Assembly: GCF_003259695.1 (NCBI RefSeq)
Contig: NZ_PZJH01000009.1
Span: 1-58,300, forward strand
Length of the DNA: 58,300 bases
Origin: Macrococcus epidermidis
Lineage (GTDB): Bacteria; Bacillota; Bacilli; Staphylococcales; Staphylococcaceae
Direction: 5' to 3'
This document shows, piece after piece, positions 1 through 8,952 of the stretch (positions are counted from its first letter, which is position 1; every line of letters starts with the position of its first letter). The position numbers and the translations under genes are program-made. The notes under the pieces were generated by a model, which worked only from the letters and a program-made list of their open reading frames with translations, did no database searches and had not been told where the DNA came from.

Positions 1-13
1 TCTTTTCATAATA

Positions 14-66
14 AAAACACTCCTATCAAATTCATTTTAATATGAATTCAACAAGAGTGCTTTTTT
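14..66 (+). terminator. Intrinsic terminator of an upstream gene
   Basis: CACTC (18-22) pairs with GAGTG (55-59) around an inner AATTCAT/ATGAATT hairpin, and a T-rich run follows. The gene it serves lies outside the window. Confidence 0.55.
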
Positions 67-97
67 ATTTTGTCTCACTAAATGGGGTCAGTTCGAA

Positions 98-640
98 ATG
101 TTATTTGCTTTTTTAATATTGTTTATTAGTGGATTACTATTAACCTTTATTGAAATTATAGCTTGGGAAGAGAATGGATGGGATATGAGGTTATTGGGAG
201 TCTTTTTAGCATTAACAATGTATTTTTTTTCCATGTTCTATCTAAAACATTTAGTTTTTAATAAGCCCTTAGTAACTATAAATGAAGAGGGATTTTATGA
301 TAATTCTTCAATGATAGCTACGGGTGATAGATTAGTGCATTGGAAAGAAGTTAAAGATATTTCCTTAAGATATTTTGGTGGACAGTCATATATTACTGTT
401 GCACTGAAAGATCCATATAAAACATTAGAGCATGAAGATCTAGCGACACGCATGATAGCAGATTATAATACTCAATATACTGAAGGTGAAATTAATATAA
501 TGCTTAAATTTGTTACAAAGTACAGTGATGAAGAATGTTTAATGTTTATGCAGAATGCTTTTGAAGAATATAAAAGGAAACAAAAATTGTCTGGAAAAGA
601 AGATAAAGAATTTGCATTTCTAGAGAATACACTTGATTAA
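98..640 (+). CDS. STM3941-like small membrane protein
   Basis: A 180-residue protein with two N-terminal membrane segments (about 1-20 and 30-50) followed by a soluble domain. The soluble part carries INEEGFYD and, some 25 residues later, WKEVKDISL; the next gene has the same two motifs (INEKGFFD, WKNVKDITL), so the two are paralogues. This pattern is what I know from the STM3941 family, a PH-like membrane-anchored family without a proven role. The ribosome-binding site (GGGGT, 84-88) is only moderate, and no promoter is obvious between the upstream terminator and the start. A terminator follows, so it is transcribed separately from its paralogue. Confidence 0.7.
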   Translation: MLFAFLILFISGLLLTFIEIIAWEENGWDMRLLGVFLALTMYFFSMFYLKHLVFNKPLVTINEEGFYDNSSMIATGDRLVHWKEVKDISLRYFGGQSYITVALKDPYKTLEHEDLATRMIADYNTQYTEGEINIMLKFVTKYSDEECLMFMQNAFEEYKRKQKLSGKEDKEFAFLENTLD

Positions 641-647
641 TTTAATG

Positions 648-678
648 TCATACTTTACATCAGTAAAGTGTGATTTTT
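648..678 (+). terminator. Intrinsic terminator
   Basis: TCATACTTTAC (648-658) pairs with GTAAAGTGTGA (663-673), loop ATCA, followed by a T run. Confidence 0.75.
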
Positions 679-734
679 ATATTACACGAAATTATATATA
701 ATAAAATATAACAGAAAAAATAGAGAGGTATGCT

Positions 735-1289
735 ATGTACGGATATGAAGTAACCATCACGAATAGACTGTTAATCGTGTTATCGACGTTTTTAACTATT
801 TTTACGATAGGTCTTTTTTTATTTTTGTATCCCTTGTTTCAGTTTATCCATGGATGGTATCAATTGATTTTAAATATTGGGCTTTTCGTATTATTCATCT
901 TGATGTTCGTTGTTCTGAAACGCTCCAAACATGGTGAAGTTGTTATGATCATCAATGAGAAAGGCTTTTTTGATAGAATATCAAATGATGCTGAACCCAA
1001 TAAGATGGTTGTCTGGAAGAATGTAAAAGATATTACATTACAAAAGCAGGGTGAAGAAAGTATTATTATAGTACAGTTGATTGATCCGAGGCGTCTATTT
1101 AAGGCGAAATCTACATATATAAAAGATGGATGTATACATATAAAGCTACCGAAGCATATAGGTGTTCAGCCAAAGGAATTACTGAGGGTAATGCATAATT
1201 ACAAAGCATATTATGAATTATATATTGAGGACGAAAAGAAAAAGAAAGCTGAAAAAAAGAAAAAACATAAACAAAAAACAAAACAATAG
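735..1289 (+). CDS. STM3941-like small membrane protein (paralogue)
   Basis: A 184-residue protein with two adjacent membrane segments (about 12-35 and 40-60), then a soluble domain with INEKGFFD and WKNVKDITL, and a very basic tail of alternating lysine and glutamate after residue 165. It shares motif order and size with the gene just upstream. A good ribosome-binding site (AGAGAGG) precedes the ATG, and a TATAAT box lies at 697-702. The TPM-domain gene starts 8 bases after its stop, so the two are probably co-transcribed. Function unknown; the basic tail could touch membrane phospholipid or nucleic acid, which is only a guess. Confidence 0.7.
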   Translation: MYGYEVTITNRLLIVLSTFLTIFTIGLFLFLYPLFQFIHGWYQLILNIGLFVLFILMFVVLKRSKHGEVVMIINEKGFFDRISNDAEPNKMVVWKNVKDITLQKQGEESIIIVQLIDPRRLFKAKSTYIKDGCIHIKLPKHIGVQPKELLRVMHNYKAYYELYIEDEKKKKAEKKKKHKQKTKQ

Positions 1290-1297
1290 AGGTCATT

Positions 1298-2461
1298 ATG
1301 AGATACATAAAATTATTGATAATAATGCTAATATTGATGCTTGTTTCACCATTCCAAGTTAATGCGTATACATTTCCTGAATTGAATAAAGATCATTTAT
1401 ATGTACAGGATAATGCCAAAATCTTCTCTGATTCAGAAATTGATTATTTAAATCGATACAGTGAGCAACTGGAAGAAGAGACTGGTGTAGAAATGGCGGT
1501 ATTTACCGTTAATACTACAGGTAAATATCGAGAATTGTACGCTACAGAAGTCATTAATCATTATGGTATTGGGAAAGAAGATTTAGATAATGGGATTGTT
1601 ATCCTTCTGAATTTGGATAAAGGTAAAAAATATAAAAATCGTGGCATCGAAGTTCGTGTAGGCTACGGACTAGAAGGTTACTTTAATGATGCAAAAGTAG
1701 GTCGAATTATCGATAGAAGCGGTTATGAAACTTTAAAGAAAGGTGATTACAGCAAAGGAACAATTGAAGTATATGAAGCATTTTATGATGCGATTGAGGA
1801 AATGTACGCAGAGCTTCCTAAAGATGCATCACGAGAAGAAATATACGGATTAAGCAATTACCAATTTGTTATTAGGCAGTTCTATTTAGATTTATATGAA
1901 GAAAACGACTTTATAATGAAACCTGTTATTATAATGGCTTATTATTTATTAATTACAACGGTACTTTCATTTTTATTAAAGTATTACACAAAGGACTTTC
2001 ATGATATATTCGGTGAGAACACAAATGAACGCAGATTTATGATCATGCATGGTCTAGCTGTAAATGGTCGAGCAGCGCGATACATTAAGATGAAATATAA
2101 TAATCCTTTCGTGAATATATTATTTTTTCTTCATAGCATTCCTCTGTTATTTATGGAATTTGTGTGCATTATATATTTAGAAATTATAGGTGCATTAAAG
2201 GGAAAATTAACTTCAACCGGAATATATAATGAGACACGAAAAGACCCGATGTATCCTGACCTTGAAACTGATACGTTAATACGTATGGAGAAATTACTGC
2301 CAGTGAAGACAAGAATATTAGATACATCAGCACCTCAGTTTGGCGATGGTACTCCACTTGGAGGGGGTGGTGGATCGAGAGGAGGATCTGGCGGCTCATC
2401 AGGCGGTGGTGGATTCGGCGGCGGTTCATCAGGTGGTGGTGGTGCTGGCCGAAGCTTTTAA
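1298..2461 (+). CDS. TPM-domain membrane protein with glycine-rich tail
   Basis: A 387-residue protein with a signal peptide (cleavage expected after residues NAYA-like VNAY, about 24), an extracellular TPM domain (about 30-180, with the typical YVQDNAKIFS start, a VRVGYGLEG stretch and DRSGYETLKKGDY), two membrane segments (about 205-225 and 270-295) and a C-terminal tail made almost only of Gly and Ser ending in GRSF. This is the YgcG-like layout; TPM domains are reported as phosphatase-like or as binding modules in photosystem repair, but no activity is established for this type. It follows the STM3941-like gene after 8 bases and is closed by the terminator at 2544-2576. Confidence 0.8.
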   Translation: MRYIKLLIIMLILMLVSPFQVNAYTFPELNKDHLYVQDNAKIFSDSEIDYLNRYSEQLEEETGVEMAVFTVNTTGKYRELYATEVINHYGIGKEDLDNGIVILLNLDKGKKYKNRGIEVRVGYGLEGYFNDAKVGRIIDRSGYETLKKGDYSKGTIEVYEAFYDAIEEMYAELPKDASREEIYGLSNYQFVIRQFYLDLYEENDFIMKPVIIMAYYLLITTVLSFLLKYYTKDFHDIFGENTNERRFMIMHGLAVNGRAARYIKMKYNNPFVNILFFLHSIPLLFMEFVCIIYLEIIGALKGKLTSTGIYNETRKDPMYPDLETDTLIRMEKLLPVKTRILDTSAPQFGDGTPLGGGGGSRGGSGGSSGGGGFGGGSSGGGGAGRSF

Positions 2462-2543
2462 TAAGTATTTTACATTAACAAGAATAAAGCGGATTGAGAA
2501 TACACATTAAGGATGATACACATTAATGTATAAAGAATAACAT

Positions 2544-2576
2544 AAACCACACTTTTTATGAGTGTGGTTTATTTAT
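2544..2576 (+). terminator. Intrinsic terminator
   Basis: AAACCACAC (2544-2552) pairs with GTGTGGTTT (2562-2570), followed by a T-rich run. Confidence 0.8.
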
Positions 2577-2753
2577 TTTTATCAATATTTTATTATTTTA
2601 AAATAGTAATTGATGGTAATTAAGATAGGGGGAAGATGATTAATTTAGCAATTATTATTTATGAATAATATAAATATCAACCATTTAAATTGTTGATAAA
2701 TCATTGCCTTTTAAATCTGAATTATTTTTGTGAGAGAAAAATGTCAAAAAATA

Positions 2754-2762
2754 TGTTACAAT
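2754..2762 (+). promoter_or_regulatory. Extended -10 promoter for the surface protein gene
   Basis: TGTTACAAT is an extended -10 element (TG-N-TACAAT) 47 bases before the start codon; there is no good -35 at the standard distance, as is usual for this promoter type. Confidence 0.4.
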
Positions 2763-2808
2763 AATTAAACTGAAATTACTATATTAAAATATATTAGGGG
2801 ATATTTAT

Positions 2809-3879
2809 ATGGAAAAGTACAAACTGACAAAAATAATTGCTGTTACATGTTTAACCTTCTCGCTTACTATATCGTATTCAATAGCAAATGCGAGTACTAT
2901 CCCGGAGCAATTACGAAATGATGCTAGTGAACTGCGTGCTGAGCTTGATACTAAGAGACAGTCAGTAAGACAAGAGATTGCGCGTACTAAAGTGGATATA
3001 AAACAAAATCATGAAGTGATTAATAATGTGAAAGAAGATATAAATGTTGTGAAGGAGAAGCATGATGACATAGAGCAACAGCATCAAGAATTTAAGGACA
3101 AAGCTGATCGCATGATTGAGACGGTAAATCAGGACAAAGCTGATTATGACAGAGTGAAGCAAGATGTAAATGCGCGTATTGATGCTAAAGTAGAGGATAT
3201 TGATAACAAAGTACAAAATGTTGAAAATACAAAAGATAATATTGTAATCAATACACCAAATTTACCTGATGTCACGATTAAAGAGAAATGGTTTAATGAT
3301 GCTGATAAACAAACGCTTCAAGGTTTGTTAGATAAGCTTGAGCAAAAAGTGATTACTGATTTACAATATGAAAGAAAAGTGATTGATATTTTAAATCATA
3401 CGTTAAAATCTTATTTAAAATTACATCAGTATGATTTTAATTTTGATCATCTATTAAATAGTGGGTTTGATATTTCTACATTATCAGAAAGAAATAAAGC
3501 TTTGATTGAAAGACTTCAAAATTTAAAGAGCCATAATAAGATAAGTGATGATTCATTTAACATGGAAACCCTGGATATCCTGAAAAATGACCTTAAAGAA
3601 AAAGCTGATAAATTAGAACAGCTCAACGCAAAATTGAAATCAGAAGAATCGTCAGATTTAACAAGTGGCTTTGCTGATAATTTTGTAGATAATATTGAAG
3701 CAGAACCTGCAGCTCAAACAACTATTCCAGTAAAACAAATGAGTACAAGTCCTACAGAGCATCATTCTAATTTACCTGATTCAGGGGAACAACGTAATAC
3801 TACTTTAGTTTCAGTCGCTATTTTGCTGTTAATTGTAGCTGTGTTAAGTTTTCTTTTCTCAAGAAAACGCAAAAAATAA
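2809..3879 (+). CDS. LPxTG-type cell-wall-anchored coiled-coil protein
   Basis: A 356-residue surface protein. It has a signal peptide (residues 1-28, ending SIANA), a long heptad-rich segment (about 35-140) that should form a coiled coil, a second helical part (about 170-280), and a classical C-terminal sorting signal: LPDSG at 322-326, a hydrophobic stretch and a basic tail SRKRKK. LPDSG fits the LPxTG pattern with Ser for Thr, a tolerated variant. Sortase A would couple it to peptidoglycan. The ligand is unknown and no adhesin domain was recognised. It has its own promoter and is monocistronic. Confidence 0.8.
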   Translation: MEKYKLTKIIAVTCLTFSLTISYSIANASTIPEQLRNDASELRAELDTKRQSVRQEIARTKVDIKQNHEVINNVKEDINVVKEKHDDIEQQHQEFKDKADRMIETVNQDKADYDRVKQDVNARIDAKVEDIDNKVQNVENTKDNIVINTPNLPDVTIKEKWFNDADKQTLQGLLDKLEQKVITDLQYERKVIDILNHTLKSYLKLHQYDFNFDHLLNSGFDISTLSERNKALIERLQNLKSHNKISDDSFNMETLDILKNDLKEKADKLEQLNAKLKSEESSDLTSGFADNFVDNIEAEPAAQTTIPVKQMSTSPTEHHSNLPDSGEQRNTTLVSVAILLLIVAVLSFLFSRKRKK

Positions 3880-3985
3880 TTTAGCATTTCATTAATTTAA
3901 TGATGTCACATTTAAATCTAATGTTTTTAAAGTTATTTTTAAGGTTATAGTACTAATAACTATTAATAATAAGGGAGCAGATACG

Positions 3986-4336
3986 ATGTTAAATTATATC
4001 AATAACTTATTCATCGCTAAAGAAATGTTTAACGCAGGTAAGGGAAAGCTTCAGGAAGATGAAAACTTAGTTAAAATGTTTGAAGAGTTTGGTTACTCTA
4101 AAGAATTTATGAAATTAATCGGTGGCGTTGAAACGACTGGTGCAGCGTTACTAGCTTTATCTATTTTTAATAAGAAATTTAATCAGGCAGGTTCATTACT
4201 TGTTGGTGGTGTGATGTTAGGTGCAATCTATTCGCATTTAAAAGCTGGACAAGGTTATGATGCTACGAAGAATGCGAGAAATATTTTAGCATTGAATACT
4301 GCATCGTTACTTGCAAGTTTTAAAGATGAGAAGTAA
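3986..4336 (+). CDS. DoxX-like small membrane protein
   Basis: A 116-residue protein with about three to four hydrophobic helices. The GGVETTGAALLAL segment and the spacing of the helices fit the DoxX/DoxD-like family of small membrane proteins, some of which act in redox or thiosulfate metabolism; no specific function can be claimed here. A good ribosome-binding site (AAGGGAGC) precedes the ATG by 8 bases. It converges on the formate dehydrogenase operon, sharing the bidirectional terminator at 4374-4410. Confidence 0.65.
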   Translation: MLNYINNLFIAKEMFNAGKGKLQEDENLVKMFEEFGYSKEFMKLIGGVETTGAALLALSIFNKKFNQAGSLLVGGVMLGAIYSHLKAGQGYDATKNARNILALNTASLLASFKDEK

Positions 4337-4373
4337 TTTAAGATTTGTATTTAAAATCAATAATTAAATAATA

Positions 4374-4410
4374 AAACCACAAGTCTTCTTTTGAAGACTT
4401 GTGGTTTATT
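4374..4410. terminator. Bidirectional terminator
   Basis: A perfect 15-bp stem (4374-4388 with 4393-4407) flanked by A-rich and T-rich runs separates the DoxX-like gene from the convergent formate dehydrogenase operon. Confidence 0.85.
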
Positions 4411-4435
4411 TTAGTTCTCAATTTTATTGTTGATA

Positions 4436-5125
4436 TTACTTTCTCATCAATAATGCACTAACACCTAATGCTGCAGCACCTGCTACAACACCGTAAAACT
4501 TTGCGTTTGATTGAGATGCTTCTTTATGTGTGATAAATTGTTGTTTCACTTCATCTTTCGCTACTTTACTTGGTAACTCAACATGATGCATATCTTTAAC
4601 TTCACCTTTATTTGTATGCACAGGATCAACGATACCTTGTTCTTTCTTCAGTTGATCGAATGACGTGCCGAATCCTTTAACGAATTTCGTTAATACAATA
4701 GATCCTTCAATAAAGTCTTTATTTGTTAATACGTTAAGTAATCCTAACCAACCTAAAGGCTTACTTTGGTTATACTCAGTTGAAAGTTTCAAACCTTTGT
4801 TAAACTTTAAAATCATTGGCTCGATATCGCTGAAGTTAAATTTACCTAATCCTTGAACAAGTAATAAAGCATTTCTAATAGCCTGATCTGTCTCGGTTTC
4901 ATTAACAGCTTTTAAAATACGTGTTAAGATAGGATCACTTTGCGCTAATGCAGCATTTGCTGCATTTAATGCTTCATGATCATCAAGTTGCTCAAGTAAT
5001 CTGAATAATTTGTTCAGTGTATCTTTATGTTGAATTAACTGGTCTTCTAACTCACGTAATTCTTTTGCACGTACCGCTTCAACATCCACTTCCATCGGTT
5101 TAACTACTCTTGTAGGTTGCGCCAT
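4436..5125 (-). CDS. DUF1641 protein, formate dehydrogenase partner
   Basis: A 229-residue protein of the DUF1641 family (YrhD/YjgD-like). It is mainly helical, contains the conserved NALLLVQGLGKF and GLLNVLTNKD-type segments in the middle, and ends in one hydrophobic helix (about 208-226) followed by MRK, which may anchor it to the membrane. Its start codon overlaps the stop of the large formate dehydrogenase gene by one base (TAATG), so translation is coupled, and AGAGGTGAT is its ribosome-binding site. In Bacillus and staphylococci the same pair occurs, so a role in assembling the enzyme or connecting it to the membrane is likely but unproven. Confidence 0.8.
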   Translation of the reverse strand: MAQPTRVVKPMEVDVEAVRAKELRELEDQLIQHKDTLNKLFRLLEQLDDHEALNAANAALAQSDPILTRILKAVNETETDQAIRNALLLVQGLGKFNFSDIEPMILKFNKGLKLSTEYNQSKPLGWLGLLNVLTNKDFIEGSIVLTKFVKGFGTSFDQLKKEQGIVDPVHTNKGEVKDMHHVELPSKVAKDEVKQQFITHKEASQSNAKFYGVVAGAAALGVSALLMRK

Positions 5126-8094
5126 TATTTATCACCTCTTTTTGATTTAACGATATCTCCAGGGAATACGTAATCAGCTCTATTCCATTTACCTTGAACA
5201 TTTACGCCCATTTGAGGTACACGGTTACCGAAACGGAAGTTGTTTTCTGGTAATGGTGATTTTCTACTATTATCTAAGATGATTAATTTGGCTTTAGTTT
5301 CTTTATATGCTGGTGTTGAAGTATCTTTATCAGCGATAGAACTAGATAGTAGGTTAATTGCTGCATCGCCATTATCGTTCATTGGTAAGTATACTTCTTT
5401 ACCGAATACGCGGTCAGTAATTAATACGCGAACATCAACTTTACCATAAGGTGATTGAAGTCTTACTAAGTTACCAGTATGAAGTCCTTTTTCATCCGCT
5501 AGCTCTTGAGATACTTCTAAGAATGCTTCTGGTGTTTCCATTGCAAGACCTTTAACTTGATAAGTCATATTACCTTCATGGAAGTGCTCAAGTAGACGTC
5601 CGTTGTTAACATGGATATCGTATTCTTCAGCATATTCTGTTGGTTCAGTCCAGTCAACAGGGAAGAAGTTAGCTTTCTTATCTTCAAATGGGAACCCATC
5701 TGTAAATAATAATGGTGAATCTGTACCATCTTCATGAACTGGCCATTGTAAACTGTTAAAGCCTTCAAGTCTATCGTATGATACACCAGAATAAATCGGT
5801 GTAAGTGATGCGATTTCATCCATGATTTCACTTGGGTGGCTGTAGTTCCAATCTGCACCTAAACGTTGTGCGATTTCCTGAATGATTCTCCAGTCTGGTT
5901 TAGTACCTTCTAAAGGCTCCATTACTTGATATAAACGTTGGATACGACGTTCTGTATTTGAGAATGTGCCTTCTTTTTCAAAACTTGGAGATGCAGGTAG
6001 GATAACATCTGCATATTCAGCAGTTTTTGAGAAGAAGATATCCTGAACAACGAAGAATTTTAATTTCTCGAATCCTTCACGTACGTAGTTGATATTAGAA
6101 TCAACGATACCCATATCTTCACCTTTAAGGTATAACACATCTAATTCGCCTGCATGCATGGCATCTACCATTTGGTGGTTATTCTGACCAACGTTTGGAT
6201 TCATTTCAACGCCCCATGCTTTGCTGAACTTATCAAGTACTGCTTTGTCAGCAATCTTTTGATAACCTGGTAAATGCGTTGGCATACTACCCATATCAGA
6301 AGCACCTTGAACGTTATTGTGACCACGTAATGGATATGATCCTGCACCTGGTTTCATATAGTTACCAGTAACAAGTAACATATTAGAAATCGCAGTAGAA
6401 GTATCACTACCTCCACGTTGTTGTGTAACACCCATCGCCCACATAACTACAGTAGATTTCGCTTCGTGAATCATTTCTGCAATCTTGATGATTTCAGCTT
6501 CACTCATGCCAGTATGTTTAGCAGCATATTCAATTGTATATTTTTGTAATCCTTCTACTAAAGCTTCGTAATTATTTACGTGTTTATCGATGAACGCTTG
6601 ATCTTGCCAGTTATTATCGATGATGTATTTTGTAACAGCATTTAACCATACTAAGTCACTACCTGGGTTAGGACGGACAAACATATCAGCACGCTCAGCA
6701 AGTTCATGTTTACGGATATCTACAACTAATAATTTAGCACCACGTAATTTTTGGGCACTCTTTACACGTGTTGCGATAACTGGATGTGCCTCAGCAGTAT
6801 TTGTTCCTAAGCCGATGATTAATCCAGCGCTTCCGATATCAGTAATTGAACCTGAATCGCCACCATAACCTACAGTTCTCCATAGTCCCATTGTTGCAGG
6901 TGATTGACAGTAACGTGAACAGTTATCAACGTTATTTGTTCCTACAACCTGACGTGCTAATTTTTGCATTAAGAATGATTCTTCATTCGTACATTTTGAT
7001 GATGTGATAAACGCTAATTTTTCTGGACCGCGTGTATCGATTGTTTCTTTGAATTTGCTTGAGATTAAGCTCAGTGCTTCTTCCCATGTTGCTTCTCTAA
7101 AGCCATCAGCTTCACGAATCAATGGTTTCGTTAAACGCTCACCTGAATTTACAAAATCCCAACCGAATTTACCTTTAACACAAGTTGAAATTTGGTTTGC
7201 TGGACTTTCAGGACTCGGTTCAACTTTTAAGATTTCACGGTCTTTTGTCCATACTTCAAATGAACATCCAACACCACAGTATGTACATACTGTTTTAGTC
7301 TTTTTAATTCTATCTTTACGCATTTCTGCTTCAACATCTGAAATTGCCATTAACGGCGTATAACCAGTTTCAACAGCCTTTGTAACTTCTACTGCTGGAC
7401 GGAATGCATCTTTCAGCATACCTGTTAAGAAGCCAGCTTCACCGACCATACCAACTTCCATCATTGCATTACATGGACATACTGTTGAACAGTGACCACA
7501 ATTTACACATGAAGAATCATCGATATTTAAATCAGTATTACCGTCCCAGATAACACGAGGTCGTTCTAATTCCCAGTCAATCATTAATGTTTCGTTTACC
7601 TGTACATTCTGACAAGCTTGAACACAGCGACCACAAAGTATACATTGATCTGGATCATAGCGATAGAATTTACCGACATTCTTTGGAGCACCTTTTGGTG
7701 ACTGCGCAGTTGCCTGGTGATCGATTTTTAAGTTTTTAACTGTATTATGTACTGTACAATTACCATTATTAAAATCACAAACAGTACAGTAAAGTTCATG
7801 ATTTGCTAATATTCTATCCATAGCGATCATTTGTGCCTCAAATGCATCGCTTGAGCCCGTTCTAACAACGTCTCCGTCTTTTAATTCTGTACTACATGCA
7901 CGAACGAGTTCCCCATTAACTTCAACGATACAAGCATCACAAGTTTCAATGGCCCCTAAATCTGGATGATAACAAAGTGCTGGTACATCAATACCTTTAT
8001 AACGCAAGTAATCTAAAATACTTACTTGAGTAGGGACATCCATTGGTTTGCCGTTTAAAATAATGCTGACCATTTGAGATGTTGCTTCTTTCAT
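5125..8094 (-). CDS. fdhA: Formate dehydrogenase alpha subunit, molybdopterin and Fe-S
   Basis: A 989-residue YrhE/YjgC-type formate dehydrogenase. Domains in order: a plant-type 2Fe-2S domain (CYH, CDACIVEV, ACST), a NuoG-like His-Cys3 cluster (HELYCTVCDFNNGNC), two 4Fe-4S motifs (CILCGRCVQAC and CVNCGHCSTVC), the 4Fe-4S motif of the catalytic domain (CTYCGVGC), the molybdopterin domain, and a C-terminal guanine-dinucleotide-binding domain. The presumed molybdenum ligand in DNCSRYCQSP is cysteine, so no selenocysteine is needed. Expected reaction: formate to CO2 with electrons passed to NAD or the quinone pool. I prefer the ATG at 8094 because AAAGGGG sits six bases before it; an ATG at 8112 lies upstream of that ribosome-binding site. 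Confidence 0.9.
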   Translation of the reverse strand: MKEATSQMVSIILNGKPMDVPTQVSILDYLRYKGIDVPALCYHPDLGAIETCDACIVEVNGELVRACSTELKDGDVVRTGSSDAFEAQMIAMDRILANHELYCTVCDFNNGNCTVHNTVKNLKIDHQATAQSPKGAPKNVGKFYRYDPDQCILCGRCVQACQNVQVNETLMIDWELERPRVIWDGNTDLNIDDSSCVNCGHCSTVCPCNAMMEVGMVGEAGFLTGMLKDAFRPAVEVTKAVETGYTPLMAISDVEAEMRKDRIKKTKTVCTYCGVGCSFEVWTKDREILKVEPSPESPANQISTCVKGKFGWDFVNSGERLTKPLIREADGFREATWEEALSLISSKFKETIDTRGPEKLAFITSSKCTNEESFLMQKLARQVVGTNNVDNCSRYCQSPATMGLWRTVGYGGDSGSITDIGSAGLIIGLGTNTAEAHPVIATRVKSAQKLRGAKLLVVDIRKHELAERADMFVRPNPGSDLVWLNAVTKYIIDNNWQDQAFIDKHVNNYEALVEGLQKYTIEYAAKHTGMSEAEIIKIAEMIHEAKSTVVMWAMGVTQQRGGSDTSTAISNMLLVTGNYMKPGAGSYPLRGHNNVQGASDMGSMPTHLPGYQKIADKAVLDKFSKAWGVEMNPNVGQNNHQMVDAMHAGELDVLYLKGEDMGIVDSNINYVREGFEKLKFFVVQDIFFSKTAEYADVILPASPSFEKEGTFSNTERRIQRLYQVMEPLEGTKPDWRIIQEIAQRLGADWNYSHPSEIMDEIASLTPIYSGVSYDRLEGFNSLQWPVHEDGTDSPLLFTDGFPFEDKKANFFPVDWTEPTEYAEEYDIHVNNGRLLEHFHEGNMTYQVKGLAMETPEAFLEVSQELADEKGLHTGNLVRLQSPYGKVDVRVLITDRVFGKEVYLPMNDNGDAAINLLSSSIADKDTSTPAYKETKAKLIILDNSRKSPLPENNFRFGNRVPQMGVNVQGKWNRADYVFPGDIVKSKRGDK

Positions 8095-8148
8095 ATAAAA
8101 ACCCCTTTTCATATTTAAGTTTCTAAAACAATATTTGTGCCCAATTTA

Positions 8149-8176
8149 ATTATACGACTAATCGATAAATATTCAA
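8149..8176 (-). promoter_or_regulatory. Promoter of the formate dehydrogenase operon
   Basis: On the minus strand TTGAAT (8176-8171) and TATAAT (8154-8149) are separated by 16 bases, 55 bases upstream of the preferred start codon. Confidence 0.6.
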
Positions 8177-8247
8177 AATAATGTTTAAAGAAATTACATA
8201 AAATTTAACATTACTTCTGAAGAATATTTTATGCTAACTGATTTTAT

Positions 8248-8261
8248 AGTAAACGCTTTCA
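8248..8261 (-). promoter_or_regulatory. Possible CcpA cre site
   Basis: TGAAAGCGTTTACT matches the cre consensus TGWAANCGNTNWCA at 13 of 14 positions (last base differs). It lies about 70 bases upstream of the fdhA -35 box, which would fit catabolite control, though it is also just behind the next gene's stop codon. Confidence 0.35.
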
Positions 8262-8263
8262 AA

Positions 8264-8803
8264 TTAAATGCCATGAACACTAAAATAAATAGTGTATACA
8301 AAAATCCAAACGACTACCCAAATCGTAAGTTTTGTTTTGTATTTTAAGTTTTTACATAAATAGTGAGAAAGAAAATATGCCAATATTGAAACAATCATAA
8401 ATCGTAATAAACGTGCAGGGATAGAACCTATAATAAATATTGGTAAACTCATGTGGTTTGGCGCTTCAAATCCAAACAGTTTATATGGTACTCCGAATAT
8501 CGGGCCAGAAATAAGACCGGTGAAAGGGTGATTATTCATAGCCGTTTCAACATGCTCTATCATATAAGGTTGAACAGAAGGAACAGCTAATAATATGTTT
8601 TCTACTATGTCAGGATTATGTTTTGCAGTTAAATATATAATTATCCCTCCTGCAAGTGCACCGATGAGTGTTAGTATAAGAACTTTAGTAACTTTTTTTA
8701 TATTTTTTTCAGTAATGGCAATATAAGATAAAAAAACGTCTGGAATGATAAAAAATATTGTTGCTTCAGCAAATCCCCATAACAATGCGATTAAACTGAC
8801 CAT
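8264..8803 (-). CDS. Conserved multi-spanning membrane protein
   Basis: A 179-residue protein with about five hydrophobic helices. It begins with the pattern WGFAEATIFFIIPDV and has a GALAGGIIIYLTA segment resembling the glycine-rich loop of DedA/YqaA-type (VTT) membrane proteins, then a PARLLRF motif before the last helices. I recognise the family as conserved and uncharacterised; a role in lipid scrambling or transport, as for DedA relatives, is only inference. It is divergent from the phospholipid operon that starts at 8994, which supports a membrane lipid link. GAGGGGAT is its ribosome-binding site. Confidence 0.55.
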   Translation of the reverse strand: MVSLIALLWGFAEATIFFIIPDVFLSYIAITEKNIKKVTKVLILTLIGALAGGIIIYLTAKHNPDIVENILLAVPSVQPYMIEHVETAMNNHPFTGLISGPIFGVPYKLFGFEAPNHMSLPIFIIGSIPARLLRFMIVSILAYFLSHYLCKNLKYKTKLTIWVVVWIFVYTIYFSVHGI

Positions 8804-8952
8804 AATTATCCCCTCAAAACAAATATTTTATGCAAAATGTATTTTATAATTAAAATAGTAATGTGTATAATTACATTAAATATATCATATTAAAATTAAT
8901 GAGATGAAGTACATGGATAAAAATAAAACAATAAATTATTGTGATAAAAAGC

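Larger units (their letters stand above)
2462..2808. other. Intergenic region, no gene seen
   Basis: AT-rich stretch holding a terminator (2544-2576), a perfect inverted repeat TATCAAC-N10-GTTGATA (2675-2698) that could be a protein-binding site, and an extended -10 promoter at 2754-2762. No open reading frame with a credible ribosome-binding site was found. Confidence 0.6.

Noticed and set aside
6940-6990. Selenocysteine site in formate dehydrogenase
   Set aside because: The position is an ordinary cysteine codon in the CSRYC motif and there is no in-frame TGA.
5240-7363. Several plus-strand ORFs inside fdhA
   Set aside because: Antisense frames kept open by codon bias of fdhA; no ribosome-binding sites or recognisable products.
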